Origin: Hydrangea macrophylla
Lineage: Eukaryota > Streptophyta > Magnoliopsida > Cornales > Hydrangeaceae
Direction of reading: 5' to 3'
DNA: 64,000 nucleotides
Assembly: GCA_033977485.1 (NCBI GenBank)
Contig: CM066988.1
Location: 141,863,359-141,927,358, forward strand
Made by a program: the position numbers and the translations under genes. Below, piece by piece: positions 1 to 11,300 of this stretch. Numbering within the stretch: position 1 is the stretch's first letter; the number at the start of each line of letters is the position of its first letter. Below the pieces are notes generated by a model, which was given only the letters and a program-made list of their open reading frames with translations, had not been told where the DNA came from and searched no databases.

Positions 1-1370
1 GATCTCTGGCCCACTTAATTTGAACCTGGGCGTGGATATATTAGGCAACTTAATGCACCATAAATCTCCCAACTTTTATTTGAAAGAGTTGAAATATATT
101 ATGCACCCTAGAATGATAAACTTCAATGCCATTGCCAATGGACTGATGCGACAGATAAATGAACAAACTGCTGCTGAATTCACTAATAATTCTCAAGTTT
201 TATTTTGTCTTTCTTTTCGATGACATGAAAGGGCTTCAAGATCAGGTCAAATTAAGTGGCCGACCTTGTAAAGTAAAATCTGCAGCCAACAACTTCGGAT
301 AACAGTGAGGGGCTTGTTCTTTGAAATCCGTTTTCTGAAGGTGCATTACTGACTCAAGTCTAAGGTTCTGTTTGGTAAAACTGAAAATTATATATTAAAT
401 TTTAAATGATTAAATTTATAATACTGAAAACATTGTTTCAAGTATTGAAATAGACATCAATTTTATTTTATTTTATTTTATTTTTTATTTTTTTAAGGAG
501 AAATCCCAAAGTTTTTGGCATGAATATAACAATTTAAGATTGTGGAAGCCTCCATGGCACTCCAATGTGACTTCGAATGTACTCATGTGAAAGGAATGGA
601 AAGGGATGCCACGTGCAACCCCTTTATTTGCAGAGATGCTCAACTTCAAAACATTCTATGTGGGTTGATTTTAATGTAGTTGCCTCTCGACTCTAATGTT
701 TTATTTTTCTGGGAGAACAATACAGTACATTTTCTAACATACTTTACATATTTACTTAAAGGGGTCCATTGGCCATAGATTCCTCGTTTAAAATCATGTT
801 CTTATCACATTAAAATTTAAAAATAAAATCCTTGGTCCTTATCCTTAATTGGAAAGTGAGCTGAACAAGGACTTTTAATTTTTCACAATTTAAGATGTTA
901 ATGATACTGCTCTACACATGTGCCAAATATGCACTGTGTAGACGCATTTATACATATGAATTAAATTGCATCTCAAAACATGAAGAAAAATACTCAAATC
1001 TTTATCTTTTCCTCTTGAGTGAGGCCTGCTGGCCTACCACTGATTGTGCCTCTCAATTAAATAAATCAGCCTATGTTAAGGGCTTACTGAATTTGATGTG
1101 AATGTGGGTTATGCTCCATTTGAACTTTACTATATTTTAACATGAACCCTTAGATGCTTCATTGCTATGGCATCATTGAAAAGAGAATTTTCTCAAAAGA
1201 ACTTGGTTACCCAAAGTAAGACTTGTCCATGCTTTAAAACTAACATTTGAGATCAAAAGTCAAACCCAACAATTTGAGAAATGGTACAGAGAATGTAGCT
1301 TCAAACCCAAAAATACATTTATACATATAAATATAAATATAACAAATGTGTGTGTATATATATATATATA
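1..1370. other. Non-genic left edge
   Basis: I recognise no gene here. The short open frames (20-223, 895-1101) show no family motif. One possible foldback is visible: a stretch at 8-29 (GGCC-ACTTAATTTGA core) recurs inverted at about 240-262, which would suit a roughly 255-bp MITE, but I found no clear target duplication. The rest is AT-rich sequence with poly-T/TTTTA runs near 460-500. Confidence 0.4.
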
Positions 1371-1561
1371 GGATAACTCTTGAGGCACATAAGAATCTCA
1401 CATAAATAAAATACATAAAATTTATGTGTCTATCTCTCTCTTCTGTAGACCCTATAGGCACTGTGGATCCCAGTGTTAGTGGATCTCATCAGGAGAGATA
1501 GACACATTGTGATTTATGTATCTTGTTTTTATAAGATTCTTGTGTGCCCCAAAAGTTATCC
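1371..1561. mobile_element. MITE, long TIRs with TGTGTCTATCTCTCT core
   Basis: The 191-bp unit begins GGATAAC and ends GTTATCC, and its arms pair for about 65 bp with mismatches (outer part GGATAACTYTTGRGGCACA). The inner arms carry TGTGTCTATCTCTCT and its complement. It sits in a run of TA dinucleotides, so a TA target duplication cannot be told from the surrounding repeat. Two other foldbacks in the window (near 23.9 and 25.2 kb) share the inner core but not the outer ends. It is non-autonomous and has no ORF of its own. Confidence 0.6.
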
Positions 1562-1857
1562 ATATATATATATATATATATATACATATTTGTATATTTA
1601 CTAATTCCACACAGGAATTGTCAATTAAAGTTCCAAAAAAAAAAAAAAAAGCCACTAATGTGTCTTCATTTTGGAGGTGTCCTGGGCATGATAGTTCGGA
1701 ATCATTATGTAAATAGCATTTTATTCGTAACACAATCTCAAAAGTTTTTTGATTGAAATCACTCGAGAGGAACCAAATCTCAAATAAATCCCAATTTTGA
1801 CGCATTGGATATCTCAAGCTTTGTTTGCCAATTTTGCCACCTAATAATATATATGTA

Positions 1858-1866
1858 ATATTAATA
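1858..1866. repeat. Left 9-bp target-site duplication of the MULE
   Basis: ATATTAATA directly precedes the left terminus and is repeated exactly at 7818-7826 after the right terminus. Nine base pairs is the usual Mutator duplication length. Confidence 0.9.
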
Positions 1867-2205
1867 CGGAAATGATACACGTACAACAAATTTGACAACG
1901 AAATGCACAAATAGGGACTGATCAGCAATTAAAAGAAATTCTGTGGGACCCACATTTTCACTTTCACTCTCTTATTTGAAAACATTTATCTAATCATACG
2001 AAAATCCCTAAATTGACAGCATTTTCCCCCAAATTGGAACCCTAAGTGTAGACGCAGAGATCCCGACCGGAGGACCCAGCGGCGGCGACGGACCGCGACG
2101 GACGGCGACGGACGGCAGCGGCAGCTCTTCCTCCTCTTTTATCTCTCTCTCGGTACACTCTCACTCTCTCTCGGGCTCTCTCTCTCTCTCTCTCAATCAT
2201 CTCTC

Positions 2206-2243
<38 letters not shown>

Positions 2244-3054
2244 CTCCAATAGTGTATGTTATATGCATTAAGGTGGTATATAATGTTGTGGTTCAGATTG
2301 ATGATGGTTTGGAAATTGTTTTTTGAAGTTTCTCACCCATTCACTGATTACAGCTTTATTCATGAGTGTACTAGGACTCAAGTCACTCATCACAAGAGAG
2401 AAATCCATGCTTTTCCTAGGTAGTGAGGAAGAGTTATCTAGTTTTGCATGTGTCACCACTGAAAGAATACCAAGCTCGCATACTGATTCCCCATGATATT
2501 GATAAACTGATAATTTAATTCGTGGTTTTTTCATAAACCCAGACATAGTATAAATTTAAAATGAAACCAAAGATAACACAATATAAATTAATGTTGATTT
2601 ATTGAAATAACTATTTGAAAACTTACAACAGAAAGCTGAAAGGATGTAATACACGAAGCAGAAGATGTCGCCAAAGTGAGCAAGTCAGATAATACCAAAA
2701 ATCTCAAATCTCATGTAACTCTGCCTCACAACTTCTACCAATTCTCGTTAAATACAGGGAGTTTGAACAATAATGCTTAAAACATTATGATTGCTCTTTT
2801 GAAACACAACAATTACTCTTTGACTTCTTGAAGTGGTAGTCCAAATAAGAAGTGATAGGAAGTTTTAGCTCTTTTGTATGGAAAACATGAGCTGAGATAT
2901 AATTCTTTTTTTTTTTTGCTTGACAAAACATTCACTAACACTATTTATATGTTTAATCTTGAGGTGGACTATTTTGTTTTATAGCTTCTGTACATATTAA
3001 TCTTGAGCTGGACCATTTGTTTTGTAGCTTCTGTGGTTATCACTTTGAAATGGA
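1867..3054. repeat. MULE left terminal inverted repeat (1188 bp)
   Basis: It pairs with 6641-7817 over its full length, including a (CT)n/(AT)n tract, a GC-rich stretch of repeated CGACGGA-type units at 2075-2125, and an open frame on the minus strand. Substitutions seen include one base in the GC-rich stretch and one near 1946. The inner boundary is where TTTGAAATGGA stops matching. Confidence 0.85.
2268..2546 (-). CDS. 92-aa ORF of unknown function in MULE left arm
   Basis: I do not recognise the product. The frame starts MSGFMKKPRIKLSVYQYHG and ends QHYIPP. It is duplicated because it lies wholly inside the terminal inverted repeat, and its partner at 7148-7426 encodes the same 92 residues. 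Both copies read outward from the element. No signal peptide, membrane segment or known motif is evident. It could be a captured host exon, a MULE accessory ORF, or a chance frame kept identical only because the arms are young. Confidence 0.35.
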   Translation of the reverse strand: MSGFMKKPRIKLSVYQYHGESVCELGILSVVTHAKLDNSSSLPRKSMDFSLVMSDLSPSTLMNKAVISEWVRNFKKQFPNHHQSEPQHYIPP

Positions 3055-3425
3055 ATAGTGTATGTTATATGCATTAAGGTGGTATATAATGTTGTGGTTC
3101 AGATTGATGATGGTTTGGAAATTTTTTTTTGAAGTTTCATCAATTGGAGTAGTGACTTGGAGCTCTGGTTCAGATTTGGAGTAGTGACTTGGAGTTGTGA
3201 AAATTTTTTTTTGAAGTTTTATCAATTGGACTTTTGGATCAGATTTGTGGAGGGTTTGGAATTTTTTTTTTTGAAGTTTCATCAATTGGGGTAGTGACTT
3301 GGAGTTCTGGTTCAGCTTTGGAGTAGTGAGTTGGACTTGTGAAATTTTTTTTTTTTTTGAAGTTTCATCAATTGGACTTTTGGTTCAAATTTGTGGAGGG
3401 TTTGAATTTTTTTTTTTTTAGTTAC
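3054..3425. repeat. Tandem repeats inside the MULE
   Basis: The first about 75 bp copy an internal TIR segment (2251-2325, the ATAGTGTATGTTATATGC block). Several imperfect units of roughly 115-120 bp follow, each with GAAGTTTCATCAATTGG and TTGGAGTAGTGACTTGGAG separated by poly-T tracts of 8-12 bases. The pattern suggests slippage or abortive gap repair at the inner edge of the left arm. Confidence 0.7.
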
Positions 3426-3542
3426 ATCAATTAAGTTTTAAGCAATAATCCATATGGTTCGCACTCTCTTTGGTTGCAACATCTTTATTAAGGTTTAACA
3501 CACCAATTGTATAGTGCTATGTTTTGCTGGTAAGGAATACAA

Positions 3543-3558
3543 GGGGGGGGGGGGGGGG
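3543..3558 (+). repeat. 16-G homopolymer in MULE interior
   Basis: This is an uninterrupted run of 16 G. A second 16-G run lies at 6291-6306 after a (GT)n tract. Both are on the + strand, so the TIR inversion does not explain the pair. Confidence 0.8.
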
Positions 3559-4156
3559 AATCAGCCTATTGTAGGGAACAATATGTTATCTATTCAATTT
3601 CCCTCGAAAAATTAAACTCAAAAATCAGAGGTACAATTTCGAATGTGTATACTCACAGATCAACCAGAAGACTTTTTTTTCTCACCCATTCACTAATTAT
3701 AGTGGTAGTAAGCAAAAAACATATAAAGAATACTTTTTTTTTTCCTCTCATCCCCATTCACTGATTGTAGTGGTAGTAAGCAAAAAACATATAAAGAACT
3801 TGAATTATCCGAAGCGAATGACTTGATTAGAATCCACTATCAAGTCATAGTTTTTGTCAATGCCCTGCTTTGTTTTTTTTTTTTTAATTATAGTTGGTGT
3901 CCTAAATTTAGTGCATAGTTTTTTCTACTTTTTCATATTCTCTCCATCCCAAAATAAGGGTCGTTGATTCTATTGTTTGATGTCCCAATTTAAGAGTCCC
4001 TTTGAAAAGTTAGTATACTTTACCTGCACACTTTCCAAATTTACCATTACGATATAAAACTCCCTCACTTTTCTTTGATGTAAAACTAGAATTTTGAACT
4101 TAATTAAGCAAAAGTAACATTTTAGCTACATATACATGTGGTTATGTTTTAGATAA

Positions 4157-5158
4157 ATGGACGAAGAAGTATCTAGTGCTTATATAGATGTGGATGATGA
4201 TGCGCTTGTTGAGATTGAGCATGATAACGATCAAGTAACAAATCTAGAAGACAAAATAGATGAGCCAACAGAGGGTATGGAGTTTGATTCTTTGGATGAC
4301 TTAATGGCTTTCTATGCAAAGTATGCCAAAGAAAAAGGTTTCGCGGTGGCTAAAAGAAGCTCTAAAAAAGTTGATGGTATCTTGACACACGTATATATAG
4401 AGTGTACTCGTGCTGGTACAAGAAAGAGTACCTCAAGCTGCCCTTTGAACATACGCCCAAGGAGTAGGAATGTTTTTTGGGCCGATGAGGAGGGGCGCCT
4501 TAGGAATGTTTTTTGGGCCGATGCAAGGAGTAGGGCAACATTCAAAGAATTTGGTGACGTGGTTACATTTGACATTCAAGGAGTAGACCACTTCATGTAA
4601 CACAATACAGGTTAGACCATATAAGTATATAAATATATATATATATTTAAATGTATAGCAAGCATTTAATGCCATATAACTTGTGCTTAAAATTTTGCAG
4701 GGAAGTGAGGAGCAGGGAGATGAGGAGCAAGAATATGTTGGGCAAGGTACACAAGGGAGTAGTGCCTTCAATACTCCACTCGTGCAGCCAAATATAAACA
4801 CACCATTTTTACCACCACATGGAGAATATTTTCGAGCAAATTATGCTTTTCCACCACATATGGGAGTTGGAGTAAACTATGCATTTCAACCAATGATGGG
4901 AGTTGGAGGAAATTTTGGATTTCAACCAAATGTGGGAATTCTTTGTATTTCAGGTATAAACTTTGGTTTATTTCCATATTCAACAATTATGCTACTTTTA
5001 TAATTCATTTGCTTATTGTTAACTTTTTGTAGGGATCTCAAAATCCAATTTGGACAGGGGGTTATAATTTCACAACAATACATTCATCAACTTCAGATCG
5101 AGGATTAGGCAATGAAGAGTATCATATCATACAATCTCGAGATGAAGAAGAAGATTAA
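4157..5158 (+). pseudogene. Decayed FAR1/FHY3-type MULE transposase
   Basis: The first frame (4157-4600, 147 aa) has an acidic N-terminus, then the start of a FAR1 DNA-binding domain (EGMEFDSLDDLMAFYAKYA, GFAVAKRSS, a Cys near IECTRAG). It then jumps to the opening of the MULE transposase domain (NVFWADARSRATFKEF, GDVVTFD) and is lost. A RNVFWAD block is duplicated in tandem, and the catalytic core and SWIM zinc finger are absent. Two more probable exons follow: 4701 to about 4950 (Gln/Gly/Pro-rich) and 5033-5158 (ending in an acidic EEED tail before TAA). I could not join exons 2 and 3 in phase with a good donor, which also argues for decay. It is an internal deletion derivative of an autonomous element. 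Confidence 0.75.
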
Positions 5159-5593
5159 TTGTATCAGATTATACTTTGTTATTTAGAGTAGTTAACTCAT
5201 TAAATGCTTGGTTAAACTATGCTTGTTTGTTTTTTAATAATATATTTGGACGATGGAACTATGTGTGTTTGGATGATGACTATGTATGTTGTTATGGTTG
5301 CGTTTTAACAGGGTTTAATGTTGAAAAAACAAAGGAGACTCCATCAATTTTTTTTTCTTGATAGTTTTTTGTTGTAACATAACCAAAAAAGTGTAAGAAC
5401 AAAATATTAGTATGAACAACATTACTTAAATACAATTTCATAACATTCAGGTCGACATTACTTAAATACAAATATCAAACATTACTTACATACAAGTTCA
5501 TAACATTGTTTATAACCATGTGCTTATATGAGCCACAAAACAAAACATACAACAAGAACAACAATACAAACATTACTTAAATACAAACATTAC

Positions 5594-5911
5594 TTAAATA
5601 CAAATATTAAACATTACTTCAATTTTTAGTCGTTGATTCTCTGCAATTCTTTTTAACTCGTCCTTCCTCGATTGCATTTCCATCAATCTTCTTAACATAA
5701 CACCAAATTCATTTTCCCTTGTACATGTAGGTGGATCAAACCATTGGAAGAAGTCACATTGCTTCGTGGACCTATAATTTCGACACCCATAAAAACATCG
5801 ACCCGAATTGTTTTCTGTGTGTGCAGTCATTAATGGAGCCTTATAGCAGCAAACGCACAGTACTTGTTCGCTTGAATTAGATGAGTAGCGACTTGAGCCT
5901 GCACTCGCCAT
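5594..5911 (-). CDS. GRF-type zinc-finger protein carried by the MULE
   Basis: The frame encodes 105 aa. Residues about 18-58 fit the GRF zinc finger: a Cys-x-Cys pair (C19, C21), His31, then GRCFYGC (C43), CDFFQW (C52) and a conserved aromatic/acidic end. This is followed by a short charged helix (MEMQSRKDELKRIAENQRL). GRF fingers bind nucleic acid in several eukaryotic proteins, and short stand-alone GRF ORFs are common in plant genomes. The gene faces the FAR1 remnant convergently, with a 435-bp gap. It may be an accessory protein of the element or a captured host fragment. The ATG at 5911 has a serine-rich leader. No intron is needed. Confidence 0.65.
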   Translation of the reverse strand: MASAGSSRYSSNSSEQVLCVCCYKAPLMTAHTENNSGRCFYGCRNYRSTKQCDFFQWFDPPTCTRENEFGVMLRRLMEMQSRKDELKRIAENQRLKIEVMFNICI

Positions 5912-6640
5912 TTTGTTTCTGCAAAATATGAACTAGTTAGAAAGCGAAAGAATGACTACTAAAGTGTGACTACTTGTTCCATGTTTTCACATTAATATGA
6001 TTATTTGATGATGCCCTCGTTAGGTTCCATGTTTGCACATTAATATGATTATTTGATTGGACGTTTTTACCTAGTCTCACTGCACATCAATTGGAAGGCA
6101 CTTTTGTGATTGAAATTTGGGAAGCATAGTATTGCTCTAAACAAAAAAGGTGATGTAAAGTAGAACTCTAGTACGTGTATAATTAAAAACTAGTGAAAGA
6201 TTGAACAAGCTGGAGCATCAATGCTTGCCTAATTAAGGGATAGCCATGCTAAAAAAGTTGTGCTTAAATCATCAATGTGTGTGTGTGTGTGGGGGGGGGG
6301 GGGGGGCAGCCTCAAATTTTTTAAATCTCAGTTTTATACACATAATTTTCAATAATTGCAAAGTATATTAAGGTTAGCCCCTCCCTAAAAAATATTGGTT
6401 TGGCTAAAAATAAAAATTGGTATGTAATATGTTCGTCAAATTGTAATCCAATCCATGCAAAAGCTGAAAACAAAATTATTCTATGTAATATATTGACCCA
6501 TTTGTGATATAGGACATCCTAAATACTTTGCTCAAAGTTGTTTCTGCTAGCAAGTACAACTTGCTAGTGATAACCTTCCTTTTCTGGGGATACCTAATCA
6601 CAATGGTTTAAACCATGACTACAGAAGCTAATCAAAAGAT

Positions 6641-7817
6641 TCCATTTCAAAGTGATAACCACAGAAGCTACAAAACAAATGGTCCAGCTCAAGATTAATA
6701 TGTACAGAAGCTATAAAACAAAATAGTCCACCTCAAGATTAAACATATAAATAGTGTTAGTGAATGTTTTGTCAAGCAAACAAAAAAAGAATTATATCTC
6801 AGCTCATGTTTTCCATACAAAAGAGCTAAAACTTCCTATCACTTCTTATTTGGACTACCACTTCAAGAAGTCAAAGAGTAATTGTTGTGTTTCAAAAGAG
6901 CAATCATAATGTTTTAAGCATTATTGTTCAAACTCCCTGTATTTAACGAGAATTGGTAGAAGTTGTGAGGCAGAGTTACATGAGATTTGAGATTTTTGGT
7001 ATTATCTGACTTGCTCACTTTGGCGACATCTTCTGCTTCGTGTATTACATCCTTTCAGCTTTCTGTTGTAAGTTTTCAAATAGTTATTTCAATAAATCAA
7101 CATTAATTTATATTGTGTTATCTTTGGTTTCATTTTAAATTTATACTATGTCTGGGTTTATGAAAAAACCACGAATTAAATTATCAGTTTATCAATATCA
7201 TGGGGAATCAGTATGCGAGCTTGGTATTCTTTCAGTGGTGACACATGCAAAACTAGATAACTCTTCCTCACTACCTAGGAAAAGCATGGATTTCTCTCTT
7301 GTGATGAGTGACTTGAGTCCTAGTACACTCATGAATAAAGCTGTAATCAGTGAATGGGTGAGAAACTTCAAAAAACAATTTCCAAACCATCATCAATCTG
7401 AACCACAACATTATATACCACCTTAATGCATATAACATACACTATTGGAGTATGTATATATATATATATATATACAGAGAGAGATGATTGAGAGAGAGAG
7501 AGAGAGAGCCCGAGAGAGAGTGAGAGTGTACCGAGAGAGAGATAAAAGAGGAGGAAGAGCTGCCGCTGCCGTCCGTCGCCGTCCGTCGCGGTCCGTCGCC
7601 GCCTCTGGGTCCTCCGGTCGGGATCTCTGCGTCTACACTTAGGGTTCCAATTTGGGGGAAAATGCTGTCAATTTAGGGATTTTCGTATGATTAGATAAAT
7701 GTTTTCAAATAAGAGAGTGAAAGTGAAAATGTGGGTTCCACAGAATTTCTTTTAATTGCTGATCAGTCCCTATTTGTGCATTTCGTTGTCAAATTTGTTG
7801 TACGTGTATCATTTCCG
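6641..7817. repeat. MULE right terminal inverted repeat (1177 bp)
   Basis: This is the inverted copy of 1867-3054. Its length differs by about 11 bp, mainly from the dinucleotide tracts. The outermost bases are identical to the left arm for at least 40 bp. Confidence 0.85.
7148..7426 (+). CDS. 92-aa ORF of unknown function in MULE right arm
   Basis: This is the inverted twin of the ORF at 2268-2546, with the same translation. It reads toward the RopGEF gene, and its stop lies about 890 bp before that start codon. Upstream of the ATG the sequence is AT-rich with no obvious upstream exon. Whether it is translated cannot be judged from sequence alone. Confidence 0.35.
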   Translation: MSGFMKKPRIKLSVYQYHGESVCELGILSVVTHAKLDNSSSLPRKSMDFSLVMSDLSPSTLMNKAVISEWVRNFKKQFPNHHQSEPQHYIPP

Positions 7818-7826
7818 ATATTAATA

Positions 7827-8312
7827 TGCATATTTATATATAGAGAGAGGTAGAAAGAGATGTCCTTGTATCTCTTCCCGGACATTATGGCACTATTTAA
7901 AAAAGCCAACCATTCATTCCTCCAAACAAACCCCAAGAAAAAAAACTACCTCTTTTTTGTTCTATTGTTCTCTTACACCAACCACCCTTTTTTTCCTAAT
8001 CAAAACATGCACCCCACGTTCCATACCTCAAAAAAAGTAAACTTCACAAACTAATCAAACAGCCATTCTCTCCTCTTCCAACTCTGGAAAATCAGAAAAA
8101 CCCTTTTCCATTCCATCTCTAAACTCCAATTCTGGAACAGGGTTTTTCTTAATTTTCCTTTCTCTCTCTTCCAACATTTGATACAAATTTTTTTCTTTTT
8201 TCTTTTTTCTTTTTTTTTTTTTTTTTTTTTTGGGTGGGGAGGGACAAACAATCATAGGCCATGTTCATTCTTTACTTCAATGAGTTGAAAATCAGAGAGG
8301 ATCAAACATATA
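7827..8312 (+). promoter_or_regulatory. RopGEF upstream region / 5' UTR
   Basis: This is the 486 bp between the MULE target duplication and the RopGEF ATG. It holds a long CT/T-rich tract (8150-8232) typical of plant 5' leaders, and a TATATATAGAGAG stretch near 7833 that could act as a TATA element. The upstream in-frame codons hit TGA before any earlier ATG, supporting 8313 as the start. The transcription start is not visible. Confidence 0.4.
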
Positions 8313-11300
8313 ATGGTCAGAGAAGAACGTGAGTTTCAGAAATCAAGGTCTTTCCATTTTAAGAAAATGTTCGAGCTACCAACAAGACAAGCACAGAGTT
8401 TAATATTTGAAGGTGGAAATGCTGGAGAAGAGAGAGTGCAGTTTAGAAGTCAAGTTGGTGCAAAGGCTACACCATTGGAGATTCAGCAAATTGAAACTGT
8501 ATTTAACCGATCCAACGATACGGGTCATGTTTCGCGCTTGACCAAGGATTCCCCAAACGAAAAAAGTACGCAAGCCAACCGCCAGCCTTCAGGTAATATA
8601 CATATAAATATATTCATAAATGCCTAGGAAGCACCTGTGGGAGTGGGGGATTCCTGAATCTTTCAAAAAGCTAGGATGCGGTTGCCGAGTTGTTTAAAAT
8701 CTTGTCGAAACATACTTATATATAATTACTTATATAAACATACTTTTAAAGGTTACAAAAGCAACTCTAGCCTTTTAACATGTAATCCAACAACTAGCAT
8801 TCTTAGAACAAACCAAAAGCTTTTAAAACTATGTTAGAGAACTCTTAGTTGTTTGACGGGAAAAAAAAAAATTAGAACAAGAAACCTGAAGCACACACGA
8901 GAAGAATCTACGCGAGTGCAGATGTGGCTTCGTGTTCTGCAACCTTTTAGAAGAATTTGTGCTTCCAAGATACACGCATATACATGTATAGATACCCCAT
9001 TTTTATGTAATTGATACAATTTTCATTTTTGTTGTTTGGGGATTAGATATGGATTTGATGAAGGAAAAGTTTGCTAAGCTGCTTTTGGGAGAAGATATGT
9101 CAGGTGGTGGGAAGGGTGTTTCATCAGCATTGGCTTTGTCAAATGCTATCACAAATCTTGCTGGTAACTTTGCTTTTTTCTATCACTTGCTCATCGTAAA
9201 ATTATTCATCTTTGATCAGATTTGAAAATGCATTGAATTTTTGTTTAGTTGGAGATGTTATGGAAGATTAAAAATTCATGGAGTTTTCTCTGTTTTGAAT
9301 TCTAATGTAGCTTCTGTTTTCGGAGAACAAAGGAAGCTAGAGCCCATGGCTTCAGAGAGGAAAGCTAGGTGGAAAAAAGAAATTGAATGGCTTTTATCTG
9401 TGACAGATCACATTGTTGAATTTGTACCTTCTCAACAGAAATCCAAGGATGGAACAAATATGGAGGTGAAACACCTCTCTCTCTCTGAGCTTTGTTTGGT
9501 TATTTTCATTGCTGTTGTATGTTCTTAGCTCAAAGTTCTTAAAACCCTTACCTTCGATTAAATTCCAACCATATAATGGACCTTAAAAGATAAAAAGTAT
9601 TTCCTAATTGCGTAGATAATGGTGACACAACAAAGAAGAGATTTGCTCATGAACATCCCAGCTTTGCGCAAGCTTGACGCAATGCTCATTGTAAGAACCC
9701 TGCAGTCCCCTGCTTCTCTTTCTTTCTCTAATCTCTATATATACGTAAACATATAAGTGGATATGGTTTTTGATTAGATGGTAATGAATAGGACTGCCTG
9801 GATAACTTCAACGCCCAGAATGAATTCTGGTATGTCTCGAGAGAATCAGATGAGTCTGAGAAAGGAAGCCAGAGAAATGACAAATGGTGGCTACCTACCG
9901 TTAAAGTTCCCCAAGATGGATTATCAGATGTATCGCGAAAATGGCTTCAATTTCAAAAGGATTGTGTTAATCAAGTACTTAAAGCATCAATGGCCATTAA
10001 TGCCCAAATACTCTCAGAAATGGAGATACCTGAAAACTACATTGACTCCCTCCCAAAGGTATGAAAAAAGTAAAGTTTCAAATGGTTAGGGCCCGTTTGG
10101 ATTGGTCGTGGCTTTTGCTTTTAGGCAGAAGCAGAAGCCCTAACCACAAGGGAGTAGAGAAAATTAAGAAAAAATCATTAAAACCCTAATATGTTTCCAG
10201 CATCACCTTTGGGCTGAAGCACCTCTGCACCTGCTTCATCCAAATGGGCTTTTGGGGATCTAAAGTGCATCCTAAAATTATTTCAATCAGGCTAATATAA
10301 GTGTTTCGGGTCTGGAAGTTCAAACGTGCTTTTGGGAAGTGATTCCAAACAGGCCCTTGGTTTAAAGAAGTTTACTACTAAAATTAGGCTAATTTTTCTA
10401 AATAATAACGGACTTTTGGGGATCTAAAGTGCTTCCTAAACTTAATCCAAATAGGCTAACATGCGCATTATGGTTCGCAGAAGCATGTTTGAGTCCAAAC
10501 GTGCATTTGGGAAGTGATTTCAAACCAGGCCTTAGTTTAAAGAAGTTTACTACTAAAATTTGGCTGACTTCTTCACACTTTTAAAAAAAAAATTTGAATA
10601 GAATGGTAGATCGAGCCTTGGTGATTCAATCTACAAGAGCATTACAGTTGAATTCTTTGACCCTGAGCAATTCCTCTCGACAATGGACTTGTCAACGGAA
10701 CACAAAGTTCTTGATCTTAAGAACAGAATAGAGGCTTCAATCATGATCTGGAAGAGGAAAATGCACCACAAGGATGGAAAATCTTCTTGGGGCTCAGCTG
10801 TGAGCTTAGAGAAGAGAGAACTCTTTGAGGAAAGAGCAGAGACGATCTTACTCCTACTCAAACAGCGTTTCCCGGGACTTCCTCAATCCTCGCTAGACAT
10901 AAGCAAAATCCAATATAACCGGGTAGGAACAAGCAGCCACATTACGCTTCACGCGCAATTGTGTGTTTGTGTGTGTGCTTTTACAACCTGAACAAGAATT
11001 TAGGAGTTCTGATCTTTCTAATGAACTTTACAGGATGTGGGACATTCTATTCTGGAGAGCTATTCAAGGGTACTAGAGACCTTGGCCAACACAGTCATGT
11101 CTCGTATCGAAGATGTACTTTACGCGGACTCTCTAGCTCAAAACCCATCAATGGAAGTATCTGAAAGGAAAACATCAATGGATTCTTCGCCGCTATCAAT
11201 ACCGGGAAGTTCTCCGAGCCCCAGAGAAGAAATAGAGAAGCCAAACACGGCAGAGACACCAACTTCAATGACACTGTCTGATTTCATGGGTTGGGGTGTG

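Larger units (their letters stand above)
1867..7817. mobile_element. Mutator-like element (FAR1/Jittery-type MULE), non-autonomous
   Basis: A 5951-bp element lies between perfect 9-bp target duplications (ATATTAATA at 1858-1866 and 7818-7826). Its termini are long inverted repeats, 1867-3054 and 6641-7817, starting CGGAAATGATACACGT on both sides. The arms differ only by a few substitutions and by microsatellite length, so the insertion is recent. The interior holds a FAR1-type transposase remnant (4157-5158, +) and a GRF zinc-finger ORF (5594-5911, -). A 9-bp duplication plus long TIRs plus FAR1-type sequence identifies a MULE. No catalytic transposase core is left, so movement would need a partner element. 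It ends 496 bp before the RopGEF start codon. Confidence 0.9.

Noticed and set aside
2042..2242. Arg/Glu-rich ORF in the MULE arm (and its copy at 7445-7642)
   Set aside because: Produced by (GA)n and (AT)n tracts; not identical between arms and no motif.
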